Below, in pieces: positions 8,996 through 20,968 of a DNA stretch of 64,000 bases. Origin of the DNA: Pseudomonas sp. MWU13-2105. Lineage in GTDB: Bacteria; Pseudomonadota; Gammaproteobacteria; Pseudomonadales; Pseudomonadaceae. The DNA is taken from NCBI RefSeq assembly GCF_023242315.1, contig NZ_JALLIY010000013.1, positions 178,888 through 242,887 of the forward strand, in the 5' to 3' direction. The notes under the pieces were generated by a model, which ran no database searches, was not told where the DNA came from, and worked only from the letters and a program-made list of their open reading frames with translations. The stretch's first letter is position 1. The number at the start of each line of letters is the position of its first letter. Made by a program: the position numbers and the translations under genes.

Positions 8996-10069
8996 ATGCT
9001 GAAGACTCTCTGCAAGGTGCTGCTGATCCTGAGCCTGCCGTTCTGGGCGACGGCCCAGGCCACGACAGTGGTGTTTCTCAATCCGGGTTATTCCACGGAG
9101 CCATTCTGGGTCAGTTATGCGCACTTCATGCAGGCGGCCGCACGCAACCTTGGTATGGAGCTGGAGGTGCGCTATGGCGAGCGCAACCCGCAAACCAGTC
9201 TCGCCCAGGCCTACGAAACCCTGCAAGCCGCGCATCCTCCCGATTACCTGCTATTGGTCAATGAACAATCCGTGGCCCCGCAAATCCTGCGGATGGCCGA
9301 GGGGCGTGGGGTGAAGCTGTTTATTGTCAACAACCGGCTGACGGCTGAGCAGAGCGAGCGGCTCGGTGACATGCCGCAGCTGCTGGGTAGCATGGTACAG
9401 AACGACGAACAGGGCGGTTACCTGATGCTCAAGGAACTGATCCGGCAACGCTCGTTGCAGGCGCCGGGCCAGCCCATCGACCTGTTGGCCTTTTCCGGGA
9501 TGAAACTGACCCCGGCCTCGCAGTTGCGCGAGCAAGGCCTGCGTCGGGCCCTGGCGGAATCCCCGCAGGTTCACCTGCGACAGCTGGTCTACGGCGAGTG
9601 GAGCCGCGAGCGTGCCTTTGACCAGGCCGAGCAAATGATTCGGCGTTATCCGCAGGCGTCACTGGTCTGGGCCGCCAACGATGAAATGGCCCTGGGGGCC
9701 ATGGCCGCCTTCGAAAAGGCTGGGCGCCGCCCCGGACAGGACGTCCTGTTCAGTGCCGTCAACAGCTCCCCGGAGATTCTCCGGGCGCGTATCGACGGGC
9801 GCTTGAGCGTGCTGGTGGCCGGGCATTTCGCCCTGGGCGGCTGGGCGATGGTGTTGCTGCATGATCATGCCGGCGGCATCGACTTCACTCGCTACGGTGG
9901 TCGCGAGCGGCAGATCCAGGCGCTGGAGCTGATCGACAAGAGCCAGGCCGCGAAACTGCTGAAGTACAGTGCCAGCGAGGATTACCGCGTCGACTTCAAG
10001 GCCCTGAGCGCCAAGGGCAAGCCGGACAGCTATCGCTATCCGTTTTCCCTGAAGACCGTACTGCCCTGA
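8996..10069 (+). CDS. Periplasmic substrate-binding protein, sugar ABC-transporter type
   Basis: A 357-residue protein with a clear signal peptide (hydrophobic LLILSLPFWATAQA, cleavage likely after about residue 20). A type I periplasmic-binding fold follows: VVFLNPGYSTEPFW at the start of lobe 1, then a LLAFSGMKLTPASQLREQGL region and AANDEMALGAMAAFEKAG, the latter typical of LacI/RbsB-type binding proteins. No permease or ATPase gene is adjacent. It may therefore serve a transporter elsewhere or act as a sensory binding protein for a membrane receptor; the ligand is unknown. The start at ATG 8996 is chosen because it places the signal peptide at the N-terminus. Its stop lies only seven bases from the end of the convergent DUF2970 gene. 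Confidence 0.85.
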   Translation: MLKTLCKVLLILSLPFWATAQATTVVFLNPGYSTEPFWVSYAHFMQAAARNLGMELEVRYGERNPQTSLAQAYETLQAAHPPDYLLLVNEQSVAPQILRMAEGRGVKLFIVNNRLTAEQSERLGDMPQLLGSMVQNDEQGGYLMLKELIRQRSLQAPGQPIDLLAFSGMKLTPASQLREQGLRRALAESPQVHLRQLVYGEWSRERAFDQAEQMIRRYPQASLVWAANDEMALGAMAAFEKAGRRPGQDVLFSAVNSSPEILRARIDGRLSVLVAGHFALGGWAMVLLHDHAGGIDFTRYGGRERQIQALELIDKSQAAKLLKYSASEDYRVDFKALSAKGKPDSYRYPFSLKTVLP

Positions 10070-10076
10070 GACGGGC

Positions 10077-10295
10077 TCAGACTCCGGCGAAGTGCAGCAC
10101 CAGCTTGACGACCCCGTAAAGCGCCAGGCCGAAGATCGCGGTGAACAGGATGCCGATCATCACGAAATGGCTCGGTTTGCCGTGGGTGAAGTCGCGGGCG
10201 CGGTTTTTCCCGCTTTGCACGCCAAAGGCGGCCGCCATCACACTGTGCAGCATCTGCCAGAAGGTCGGCGGCTTGTTGTCGGTCGGATCGTCCAT
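10077..10295 (-). CDS. DUF2970 small membrane protein
   Basis: A 72-residue protein matching the DUF2970 family: an N-terminal amphipathic segment (PPTFWQMLHSVMAAAFGVQS), a basic middle (KNRARDF) and a C-terminal membrane helix (FVMIGILFTAIFGLALYGVV). Function unknown. Start ATG at 10295 has a GGAGG ribosome-binding site five bases upstream. That site lies inside the 3' arm of a long hairpin that separates it from metH, so expression may depend on translation or read-through from metH. Confidence 0.85.
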   Translation of the reverse strand: MDDPTDNKPPTFWQMLHSVMAAAFGVQSGKNRARDFTHGKPSHFVMIGILFTAIFGLALYGVVKLVLHFAGV

Positions 10296-10300
10296 GGGGC

Positions 10301-10326
10301 CTCCACACACAAGGTTGTGTGTGGAG
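10301..10326 (-). promoter_or_regulatory. Hairpin overlapping the DUF2970 ribosome-binding site
   Basis: A perfect inverted repeat with 12-bp arms (CTCCACACACAA and its complement) and two central bases sits between metH (stop at 10349) and the DUF2970 start (10295). In the minus-strand transcript the 3' arm contains the GGAG of the ribosome-binding site. The stem could hide the site or act as an attenuator; no U-tract follows. Confidence 0.6.
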
Positions 10327-10348
10327 AGCATAGACAATTCCCGCGGAC

Positions 10349-14059
<3,711 letters not shown>

Positions 14060-14213
14060 GGGACTACCTGGAAAGACGGACACAGAAGAGCAGCGATAAT
14101 AGCAAACCTGCGCGCTTTTATAGCCTTTCGGGTTTTGCATGAATATCGCTCACGTTCAAGGGGCGCTGACGTTGTAGAATCACGGCGTTTTTTTTATTTT
14201 CAGGATCAGGCTC

Positions 14214-16505
14214 ATGCCTTACCGCTTTATCAGCGTTTTCCTATTGTTACTACTCAGCAGTGTCACCCAGGCGCAAGATCCGGCGCCGGCGATTTCCTAT
14301 ACCCGCGATATTCAACCCATCTTTACCGAGAAGTGCGTCGCTTGCCACGCCTGCTATGACGCAGCGTGCCAGCTCAACCTGGGCAGTGCCGAAGGCGCTG
14401 CCCGGGGGGCTTCGAAGGCCCTGGTCTACGATGGCGCGCGCAGCGACGTGGTGAGGCCGACCCGATTGTTCTACGACGCCCAGGGGCCGGCGGCCTGGCG
14501 CGGCAAGGGCTTCTATTCGGTGCTCGATGCCCAGGGCAGTCAGGCCGCGCTGATGGCGCGCATGCTGGAGCTGGGGCATCGGACGCCGCTGCAAGCCAAT
14601 GCCAAATTGCCTGAAGAGATTGTGTTGGGCTTGCAGCGCGAGAACATGTGCCCGCTGCCGGGCGAGTTCGCCGCCTATGCCGGCGCCCATCCGAAAGAGG
14701 GCATGCCGCTGGCGGTGACCGGCCTGAGTGACCCACAGTACCAGACCCTGCAACGCTGGCTTGCGGCCGGCGCGCCGGTCGATGACCAGGGCGTGCCGCC
14801 GAGTGCCCGGGAAACCGAGCAAATCGCCGCCTGGGAAGCACTGCTCAATGCTCCTGGAGCGCGTGAAAGCCTGGTCGGGCGCTGGTTGTTCGAACACTGG
14901 TTCCTGGCCCATATCTACTTTGATGGCGGCGAGTCGGGGCATTTTTTCCAGTGGGTTCGTTCGCGTACGCCCAGCGGCCAGCCCATCGACCTGATCAATA
15001 CCCGGCGTCCGAACGATGACCCGGGTACCCGGATGTACTACCGGTTGATGCCGGTACAGGGCGTCATCGTCTACAAGACCCATATCACCTACGGCTTGAG
15101 CGCGGCGAAAATGGCGCGGATCAAGACCCTGTTCTACAGCGGCAACTGGCAGGTCACGGCCTCGCCGGGCTATGGCCCGCGGCGCCGGGCCAATCCCTTC
15201 GAGACCTTCGAGGCGATTCCGGCGGCGGCGCGTTATCAGTTCATGCTCGACAATGCCGAATACTTCGTCGACACCTTTATCCGTGGGCCGGTCTGCCGCG
15301 GGCAGATTGCCACCGACGTGATTCGCGACAATTTCTGGGCATTTTTCCAAGCGCCGGAGCATGACCTGTATATCACCGACCCGAGTTATCGTGGGGCGGC
15401 GACGCCGTTGCTGGCGATGCCGGGGCAGAACGACGATGTGGGCAGCGTGCTGAGCCTGTGGCTGGATTATCGCGACAGGCGCAACGAATACGAAGCCTTG
15501 CGCTCCGATGCCTATGCGAAGGTCCCGGCGCCGAGTTGGTCGAGCTTGTGGGCCGGCAACGACAACGCGTTGCTGAGCATTTTCCGTCATTTCGACAGCG
15601 CCACGGTCAGCAAGGGGCTGATCGGCGAGGTGCCGCAGACGATGTGGCTGTTCGACTACCCGCTGCTGGAGCGGACCTATTACCAACTGGTGGTGAACTT
15701 CGACGTGTTCGGCAATGTGTCGCACCAGGCGCAGACGCGGCTGTATTTCGACCTGATCCGCAATGGCGCCGAGCAGAATTTCCTGCGCCTGATGCCGGCG
15801 GACTCCCGCGACGCCTATCTCGATGATTGGTACCAGGATGGCGGCAAGTTTAAGATGTGGCTGGACTACGAGCGCATCGACGACAGCACGCCGAGCGCCC
15901 TGAAACTCGATGAAAAGCAGCCCAAGCGCGACTTCGCCAGGCAGTTGCTGCTGCGCTACGGTGAACTGAATGCGCATCCGGACCCGATCAACCGGTGTGA
16001 CGGCGCATACTGTTCACGCCCGAACGTCGACCCGGGGCTGCAGGAGGCCGAGCAGACCCTGAGCCGGCTGGTCTCGCGTCCGGCGGCCGGACTCAGGGTC
16101 ATCGAGCAGTTGCCGGAAGCGACGATGCTGCGCATTCAAAGCCGTAGCGGCAAGCGTGAGATCTACAGCCTGTTGCGCAACCGTGCCCACAGCAACGTGG
16201 CGTTCATGCTCGGCGAGGCTTCTCGTTATCAGCCGGGGTTGGACACCCTGACCATTTACCCGGGGATCCTCAGCAGCTATCCGAACTTCATGTTCAATAT
16301 TCCGGCCGATCAGGTGCCGGCGTTTGTCGACGCCATGGAGCAGGCCAAGGACGCCGCGGGGTTCGAACGAATCGTCGAGCATTGGGGGATTCGGCGCAGT
16401 CATCCGCAGTTCTGGCAGTACTTCCATGACCTGACGACGTACCTGCGGGAAACCGACCCGGTCAACGCTGGCGTGCTGGATATGAACCGCTACGAGAACC
16501 TTTGA
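14214..16505 (+). CDS. cti: Periplasmic fatty acid cis/trans isomerase
   Basis: A 763-residue exported heme enzyme that converts cis- to trans-unsaturated acyl chains in membrane phospholipids, a rapid solvent and temperature stress response known from P. putida and relatives. A signal peptide ends at about Ala20 (VTQA/QD). A cytochrome c-type heme site CVACH occupies residues 41-45, followed by further cysteines (ACYDAACQ). The rest is the Cti-specific domain with conserved stretches such as MYYRLMPVQGVIVYKTHITY. Length is normal for Cti. The metH/cti neighbourhood is the same as in P. putida. Family members are generally constitutively made and controlled by access to the membrane; no regulator site is evident. 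Confidence 0.94.
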   Translation: MPYRFISVFLLLLLSSVTQAQDPAPAISYTRDIQPIFTEKCVACHACYDAACQLNLGSAEGAARGASKALVYDGARSDVVRPTRLFYDAQGPAAWRGKGFYSVLDAQGSQAALMARMLELGHRTPLQANAKLPEEIVLGLQRENMCPLPGEFAAYAGAHPKEGMPLAVTGLSDPQYQTLQRWLAAGAPVDDQGVPPSARETEQIAAWEALLNAPGARESLVGRWLFEHWFLAHIYFDGGESGHFFQWVRSRTPSGQPIDLINTRRPNDDPGTRMYYRLMPVQGVIVYKTHITYGLSAAKMARIKTLFYSGNWQVTASPGYGPRRRANPFETFEAIPAAARYQFMLDNAEYFVDTFIRGPVCRGQIATDVIRDNFWAFFQAPEHDLYITDPSYRGAATPLLAMPGQNDDVGSVLSLWLDYRDRRNEYEALRSDAYAKVPAPSWSSLWAGNDNALLSIFRHFDSATVSKGLIGEVPQTMWLFDYPLLERTYYQLVVNFDVFGNVSHQAQTRLYFDLIRNGAEQNFLRLMPADSRDAYLDDWYQDGGKFKMWLDYERIDDSTPSALKLDEKQPKRDFARQLLLRYGELNAHPDPINRCDGAYCSRPNVDPGLQEAEQTLSRLVSRPAAGLRVIEQLPEATMLRIQSRSGKREIYSLLRNRAHSNVAFMLGEASRYQPGLDTLTIYPGILSSYPNFMFNIPADQVPAFVDAMEQAKDAAGFERIVEHWGIRRSHPQFWQYFHDLTTYLRETDPVNAGVLDMNRYENL

Positions 16506-16653
16506 GATAGGGCGTTGCTGGAATGGCGACCGGGTCCCGCCCGGCCTGCCGTGGCAAAGGCGCCCGGCCTGGCCGGCGCGCTGATTTTCTCGGCGTTGCC
16601 GGCGGGTTCGGTCCCGTGGCGGCCGCCGCTTTCCCGACAAAAACACTAGGACT

Positions 16654-16682
16654 TTGTTCCGGCGGCCCGATTGGCGTAAACT
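16654..16682 (+). promoter_or_regulatory. Candidate sigma70 promoter of nfuA
   Basis: TTGTTC (16654-16659), a 17-base spacer and TAAACT (16677-16682) lie 25 bases before the nfuA start. Each hexamer matches the consensus only moderately. The upstream part of the 200-base cti-nfuA gap is GC-rich with small hairpins and no convincing frame. Confidence 0.4.
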
Positions 16683-16707
16683 GGCGGCAAGTCTGTGAGG
16701 AGATTCC

Positions 16708-17292
16708 ATGAGCGCCATAACCATTACCGATGCCGCCCACGATTATCTGGCTGATCTGCTGTCGAAGCAGAACACCCCGGGGATCGGCATCCGCGTTTTC
16801 ATTACCCAGCCGGGTACCCAGTACGCCGAAACCTGTATCGCCTACTGCAAGCCAGGCGAGGAAAAACCTGAAGACACCGCACTGGGGCTGAAAAGCTTCA
16901 CCGCGTGGATCGATTCCTTCAGCGAAGCCTTCCTCGATGATGCGGTTGTCGATTATGCCACCGACCGCATGGGCGGCCAGCTGACCATCAAGGCACCAAA
17001 CGCCAAGGTGCCGATGGTCAACGCCGACAGCCCGGTCAACGAGCGTATCAACTATTACCTGCAAACCGAGATCAATCCGGGGCTGGCCAGCCACGGCGGC
17101 CAGGTCAGCCTGATCGAAGTGGTCGAGGACGGTATCGCCGTGCTCCAGTTCGGTGGTGGTTGCCAGGGCTGCGGCCAGGCCGACGTGACCTTGAAGGAAG
17201 GCATCGAGCGCACCTTGCTCGAGCGGATTCCCGAGCTCAAGGGGGTACGTGATGTGACCGACCATACGCAGAAAGAAAACGCCTACTACTGA
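16708..17292 (+). CDS. nfuA: Fe-S cluster carrier NfuA
   Basis: A 194-residue two-domain protein. The N-terminal A-type-like domain (residues 1-95) lacks the three A-type cysteine ligands, as in E. coli NfuA. The C-terminal Nfu domain carries the cluster-binding pair Cys152/Cys155 in GGGCQGCGQ. NfuA dimers hold a [4Fe-4S] cluster and deliver it to apo-proteins under oxidative stress or iron limitation. A strong ribosome-binding site (GAGGAG) precedes ATG 16708, and a rho-independent terminator follows, so this is a single-gene unit. Confidence 0.95.
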   Translation: MSAITITDAAHDYLADLLSKQNTPGIGIRVFITQPGTQYAETCIAYCKPGEEKPEDTALGLKSFTAWIDSFSEAFLDDAVVDYATDRMGGQLTIKAPNAKVPMVNADSPVNERINYYLQTEINPGLASHGGQVSLIEVVEDGIAVLQFGGGCQGCGQADVTLKEGIERTLLERIPELKGVRDVTDHTQKENAYY

Positions 17293-17328
17293 GTTCGGTA
17301 GCAGGGCGTTCGTTGCGTGCGGTTCGAT

Positions 17329-17360
17329 AAAAAACGGTGCCCGTGAGCACCGTTTTTTTA
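17329..17360 (+). terminator. Rho-independent terminator after nfuA
   Basis: The stem ACGGTGC/GCACCGT with a six-base loop is flanked by an A-run on the left and seven T on the right. It terminates nfuA and, because of the A-run, could work in both directions. Confidence 0.9.
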
Positions 17361-17384
17361 TGGGGAATTGATACTGGTTGTTCC

Positions 17385-17485
17385 GGCCTCTTCGCGGGCA
17401 AGGCCTGCTCCTACAGTATCGTGGCATACACGAAATCAGTGAGCGGTACCAAGCGGTAGGAGCAGGGCTTGCCCGCGAAGAGGCC
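17385..17485. repeat. REPIN (two inverted REP sequences)
   Basis: Left arm 17385-17414 (begins GGCCTCTTCGCGGGCAAG) and right arm 17456-17485 (ends CTTGCCCGCGAAGAGGCC) are near-perfect inverted copies about 30 bases long around a 41-base spacer. This is the architecture of P. fluorescens REPINs, mobilised in trans by RAYT transposases. No RAYT gene is in the window. Confidence 0.88.
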
Positions 17486-17503
17486 CTTAAGACCGCCGCA
17501 AAG

Positions 17504-17935
17504 TCACAAACCAGGCGCCCGGCTCCCCAGATAGTCACGCAAGCGCTCCTGCAAATAAGGCACGCCCAGCGGGTGCTCCAGGTACTCGACAATCGACATC
17601 ATCCGCCAGTATTGGCCTTCGTCGCCAAACCGAATCGCCGTGATTTCCGCGCGGCTCAGTTGTCCCACCAGGAACCATGAATGGGTATTGGGCTGGGTCA
17701 CGCTCGGGTAGCGCCGGGCCCATTCGATCCGTTCTGCGCCGATACGCAGGGAAAACTCCTCATCCAGCTCCCTGAGCGCGCATTCGCTCGGGGTTTCCTC
17801 GCCTTCACGGCCGCCACCGGCAAAGTCCCAATGCCCGGGATAGGGAATGCTGTCCTTCATGTCGCGCAGATAGGTCAGCAGTTCGTCGCCGCAGAGCAGG
17901 GCCAGCTTGGCGCCGGAAAACAACGGTTCGGACAT
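17504..17935 (-). CDS. Nudix family hydrolase
   Basis: A 143-residue protein with a Nudix box beginning GGGREGEETPSECALRELDE. It matches Gx5Ex7REUxEE, but the conserved glycine after EE is replaced (EEFSL). The catalytic glutamates are intact, so metal-dependent hydrolysis of a nucleoside-diphosphate-linked substrate is likely; the substrate cannot be read from sequence. It lies 24 bases after cobM on the same strand and may be co-transcribed, though it has no known role in cobalamin synthesis. Confidence 0.85.
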   Translation of the reverse strand: MSEPLFSGAKLALLCGDELLTYLRDMKDSIPYPGHWDFAGGGREGEETPSECALRELDEEFSLRIGAERIEWARRYPSVTQPNTHSWFLVGQLSRAEITAIRFGDEGQYWRMMSIVEYLEHPLGVPYLQERLRDYLGSRAPGL

Positions 17936-17959
17936 CGGGTTATCCCCCCCCCAGGCGAG

Positions 17960-18706
17960 TCAAGGTCGATACAGATGGGCGTGGCCGGCGCGGTACAACG
18001 AAGACTCGCTGAAGTGCTCGCCGGCCAGGACGCGTCCCACCAGGATCAGGGCCGTGCGGCGAAAGCCCTTGGCCTCGACCTTGGGCAGAATATCTTCAAG
18101 TGTACCCCGTACCCAGTCCTGGTCGGGCCAGGTGGCGCGGTGGATCACCGCGATCGGGCAGTCCGCGCCGTAATGCGGTAGCAGTTCCGTGATGATCCTG
18201 GCCAGGTGATTGACCCCCAGATGAATCGCCATGGTCGCCTTGTGCCGGGCCAGGCTGGCCAATTCTTCCCCGGGCGGCATCGCGGTTTTGTCGGCATAAC
18301 GGGTGAGGATCACGCTTTGGGAAATATCCGGCAGCGTCAGCTCGGCACCGAGCAGGGCCGCGCAGGCGGCGGTCGCGGTCACGCCGGGGATGATTTCATA
18401 AGCGATGCCCAGTTCGCGCAGGTGGCGGATCTGTTCGCCGATGGCGCCATAGAGCGACGGATCACCGGAATGCACCCGCGCCACGTCCTGGCCCCGGGCG
18501 TCAGCTGCCTGGATCAGGTCGATGATCTGTTCCAGGTGCAGCTCGGCGCTGTTGACCACCTGTGTCGCACGGTGGCCTGCAAGCACGGCCTCGGGCACCA
18601 GCGAGCCGGCATAGATGATCACCGGGCAGTCGCGGATCAGGCGTTGGCCCTTGACGGTAATGAGTTCCGGATCGCCGGGGCCGGCGCCGATGAAGTAGAC
18701 GGTCAT
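17960..18706 (-). CDS. cobM: Precorrin-4 C11-methyltransferase
   Basis: A 248-residue SAM-dependent uroporphyrin/precorrin methylase that methylates C11 of precorrin-4 in aerobic cobalamin synthesis. It has the tetrapyrrole-methylase N-terminus MTVYFIGAGPGDPELITVKG, the VHSGDPSLYGAIGEQ loop and the IIPGVTATAACAALLGAELT segment, which together are characteristic of CobM/CbiF. It sits 64 bases after cobE on the same strand as cbtB, cbtA and cobE, so it probably belongs to the riboswitch-controlled unit. Length is normal. Confidence 0.93.
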   Translation of the reverse strand: MTVYFIGAGPGDPELITVKGQRLIRDCPVIIYAGSLVPEAVLAGHRATQVVNSAELHLEQIIDLIQAADARGQDVARVHSGDPSLYGAIGEQIRHLRELGIAYEIIPGVTATAACAALLGAELTLPDISQSVILTRYADKTAMPPGEELASLARHKATMAIHLGVNHLARIITELLPHYGADCPIAVIHRATWPDQDWVRGTLEDILPKVEAKGFRRTALILVGRVLAGEHFSESSLYRAGHAHLYRP

Positions 18707-18770
18707 GACACTCTCTGAACAGGGGCTGCACAAGGCTTCACATGAACAACGTTCATGCAGGAGAAGGCGA

Positions 18771-19187
18771 TTATCGAGGGTTTTCCCCGGCCCAGGCCAG
18801 TGCAAAGGTCGCCTGGGGGTGTGTCTGGCGTGAAATCAGCAGGCTCGCTGGGGCTTGCCCCAGCTGTTCGGCCAGGGCCAGGGCGGCACTTTCGGCGACG
18901 CCATGGCAGCCGGTCTGTTCGAAGGCCCGGCTCGAGCGATGACTGAGTCGCGTCTCGTAAGGCGCCAGCTCGGCCGCGCTGAAGAACGTCAGTGGCAGGC
19001 CCAGGCGCCGCGCCAGTTCGAGCAGGCCCGGCTCAGCCTTTTTCCCATCAATGCTCGCCAACCCATTGATTGTCTTGAGCTCGATCCGATGAACCAGCAA
19101 CGATTGCTCCAGTAGCGCCTGCAAGGTCGAGGCGCTGCAGCCGTGCCGGCAACCGAGCCCAATCGCGAGCGTGGGCGCCGTGCTCAT
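18771..19187 (-). CDS. cobE: CobE/CbiG C-terminal-domain cobalamin biosynthesis protein
   Basis: A 138-residue protein matching the CobE/CbiG_C family: N-terminal LAIGLGCRHGCSASTLQALL, central GLASIDGKKAEPGLLELA and LPLTFFSAAEL. CobE is a cobalamin-pathway protein of aerobic producers whose exact step is not settled. Start ATG 19187 overlaps the cbtA stop by four bases, showing translational coupling. The short form without the CbiG N-terminal hydrolase domain is expected next to an aerobic-pathway cobM. Confidence 0.87.
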   Translation of the reverse strand: MSTAPTLAIGLGCRHGCSASTLQALLEQSLLVHRIELKTINGLASIDGKKAEPGLLELARRLGLPLTFFSAAELAPYETRLSHRSSRAFEQTGCHGVAESAALALAEQLGQAPASLLISRQTHPQATFALAWAGENPR

Positions 19188-19885
19188 GCCGGGTAGCGAT
19201 CGTCGGTCTTGCGCCGGAACAGCCAGGCGCTGATCAGGCCCAGGGCCAGCCAGAACGCCATATTGGTCAGTTGCGAAGCGATCTTGAACTGCGCTTCCAG
19301 CGCCTGCGGCGCCAGGCTGGAGTGTATTTCCGGCTGCGGGGCGCCGATCAAATGGGGCACCACGACAATGGCCACGCCCAGTAGCTTGAGCGCCCAATGT
19401 TTGCCGAATACCACCAGGGCAATGGCAACCGCCGTGGACGCCGCGGTGCCGGCCCACCAGATCTGCCGTTGCAGCAAGTCCGCGGCGGCGGTCCCCGGCA
19501 GTTCCGGCGGCAGGCCCAGGGTTGGCGCCAGGCAGAAGGTCGCGTAACCGGCCAGCCCCCAGAGCAGGCCCTGGGAGGTACGGTTCGGTGCGCGCAAGGT
19601 ATACAGGCCGGCCAGCATCAGGGCGAAGCCGACGGCCACCACCAGGTTGCCGCCGGTGGTGGACAGCACGCGCTGCCAGCCGTCTTCCGGCTCCCAGGCC
19701 TGTTCGTCGTGCTGGTGCCCGGCACCGGCGTCGTGGGTGTGTTCCTGAGTCGCGGCTGCCGGGGCTTTTTCATAGGTTTCCGCCTGGAGAATCAGCGGGG
19801 CGACCCAGAAGCTTTGCAGCAAGGTCAGCAACAGGGCGGCCAGCAAGCCGGTGAATCCCGCCGTTCGCGCAATACGCTTGATCAT
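19184..19885 (-). CDS. cbtA: CbtA-type cobalt transporter subunit
   Basis: A 233-residue membrane protein with about five or six helices and a histidine-rich external loop (TQEHTHDAGAGHQHDEQ) near residues 45-62. Conserved text includes GLLWGLAGYATFCLAPTLGLPPELPG, typical of CbtA. It is predicted to import cobalt together with CbtB. It starts at ATG 19885, 10 bases downstream of the cbtB stop on the minus strand, and is controlled by the upstream cobalamin riboswitch. Confidence 0.9.
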   Translation of the reverse strand: MIKRIARTAGFTGLLAALLLTLLQSFWVAPLILQAETYEKAPAAATQEHTHDAGAGHQHDEQAWEPEDGWQRVLSTTGGNLVVAVGFALMLAGLYTLRAPNRTSQGLLWGLAGYATFCLAPTLGLPPELPGTAAADLLQRQIWWAGTAASTAVAIALVVFGKHWALKLLGVAIVVVPHLIGAPQPEIHSSLAPQALEAQFKIASQLTNMAFWLALGLISAWLFRRKTDDRYPA

Positions 19886-19895
19886 GGCTGGTCTC

Positions 19896-20078
19896 TCAAT
19901 GGCACGGGAAGGCCGCGCTGTGACGGGTATCGTGCGCGGCGTTGTGCACCGCGGCGATAGGCGAGAATCCGGCGAAATAGACCAGTGCCGCGCCGAGTAT
20001 GGCGGCACTGATGGCGGCGACGAGGCGCTGGCTCTGGGTGCTGATGGCGCTCGAGTGGCGGACGGTAGTGGTAGACAT
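19896..20078 (-). CDS. cbtB: CbtB-type small cobalt transporter subunit
   Basis: A 60-residue single-helix protein: hydrophobic LVAAISAAILGAALVYFAGF, then a histidine-bearing tail HNAAHDTRHSAAFPCH that fits the CbtB metal-binding C-terminus. ATG 20078 has AGGGAAG five bases upstream. First gene of the cbtB-cbtA-cobE-cobM unit and directly downstream of the cobalamin riboswitch. Confidence 0.9.
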   Translation of the reverse strand: MSTTTVRHSSAISTQSQRLVAAISAAILGAALVYFAGFSPIAAVHNAAHDTRHSAAFPCH

Positions 20079-20189
20079 GGCGCTTCCCTTTGAAATGTCG
20101 GCAGACGGAAAGGCGCGAAGAACCTCGGCGGGCGGACACCCGGAGGTTGCAACAGCGCCTGCCCACCGCAGGTTTGTCATCGATTATTT

Positions 20190-20390
20190 CTGGGCCGGTC
20201 TCCGGGCTGGCGAGGGAGACGGGCAGGGCCCGACTCTTCAAGCGTCGCCTTCCCATGCCGGTGTCGGCACAGTGGCTCTGACGCTTCTCTCGCTTACCGT
20301 TGCGGGGGCAGCACCGGACTGATCAGGCATGAAGACATGCAGGCTGACGCACCGGTTTCCCGTTTCACCCTGTGAAGGGCACCCAAAACA
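20190..20390 (-). ncRNA. Cobalamin riboswitch
   Basis: Reading the minus strand, a GGTGCCC...GGGAAACCGGTG segment is followed by GGTGCTGCCCCCGCAACGGT and the B12 box GCCACTGTGCC...CGGCATGGGAAGGC, then GAGCCCGGAGACCGGCC. These are the hallmarks of the class I adenosylcobalamin riboswitch in the expected order. It ends about 110 bases before cbtB. It should shut off cobalt uptake and downstream cob genes when cobalamin is plentiful. Confidence 0.93.
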
Positions 20391-20521
20391 AGGCAGCTAG
20401 GAGAACACGGCGAGCGCGGGTGCGTCAATGCGCTGCGAGAGCGCCCGGTCACCGCGAGTGCGTTGTGATAGTTTCGAGTTAAAGTGAATTCTAGAATAAA
20501 TTATCTATATTAAACATATAG

Positions 20522-20878
20522 TTAGATTATGTTTTTAATCTTTAGTCTAAGCTGGTCGATGGAAAAAGGCTTGCCGATCACCTGCATGCCAGGCGCCAGT
20601 TCGATGCTTTCGGCGTAGCCGCTGGCAAACAGTACCGGCAGTCCCGGGCGCATCAGGCAGGCCGCCTTGGCCAGTTCGCGGCCATCCATTTCAGGCAGAC
20701 CGACATCGGTCATCAGCAGGTCAATGCGGGTGTCGGCCTGCCTGAGGATATCCAGGGCCTTTTCGCTGCCGTCGGCCTCGAGGACATTGAATTCCAGTTC
20801 CTCCAGGACATCGACGATCAGCATGCGCACGACGGCATCGTCTTCAACGACAAGGATGGTGGAGGGGGCTGCTGACAT
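20522..20878 (-). CDS. Single-domain response regulator
   Basis: A 118-residue CheY-like receiver with the acidic pair in VVEDD, phosphoacceptor Asp58 in LLMTDVGLPEMDG and the conserved lysine in VIGKPF. No output domain, so it probably acts as a phosphorelay intermediate or by protein contact. It is divergent from the hybrid kinase cluster and is the likely partner of one of those kinases. Upstream (20941-20968) is a good match to an AlgU-type promoter. The frame could be extended to a TTG at 21001, but the ATG at 20878 starts where receiver homology begins. Confidence 0.88.
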   Translation of the reverse strand: MSAAPSTILVVEDDAVVRMLIVDVLEELEFNVLEADGSEKALDILRQADTRIDLLMTDVGLPEMDGRELAKAACLMRPGLPVLFASGYAESIELAPGMQVIGKPFSIDQLRLKIKNII

Positions 20879-20940
20879 AAGGGGGTATCCCGGAAAAGTG
20901 AGGAATGGATCAAAGCCGCTGAAATGCTCGGCCTCTTGCA

Positions 20941-20968
20941 TCAGTAAACCATCGGGCCAGGCAAGTTC
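20941..20968 (-). promoter_or_regulatory. Candidate AlgU (sigma22) promoter of the response regulator
   Basis: On the minus strand GAACTT (complement of 20963-20968) is followed by 17 bases and ACTGA (complement of 20941-20945). This fits the AlgU/RpoE pattern GAACTT-N16/17-TCTGA with one mismatch in the -10. It is about 60 bases before the start codon. Two TGTACA palindromes lie just upstream (20977-20982 and 20995-21000), 18 bases apart. Confidence 0.4.

Noticed and set aside
16523..16711. 62-codon plus-strand frame between cti and nfuA
   Set aside because: It runs through the proposed nfuA promoter and start, and the product is low-complexity.
19999..20322. Plus-strand frames across the cobalamin riboswitch
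   Set aside because: The region is explained by the conserved riboswitch and cbtB on the other strand.
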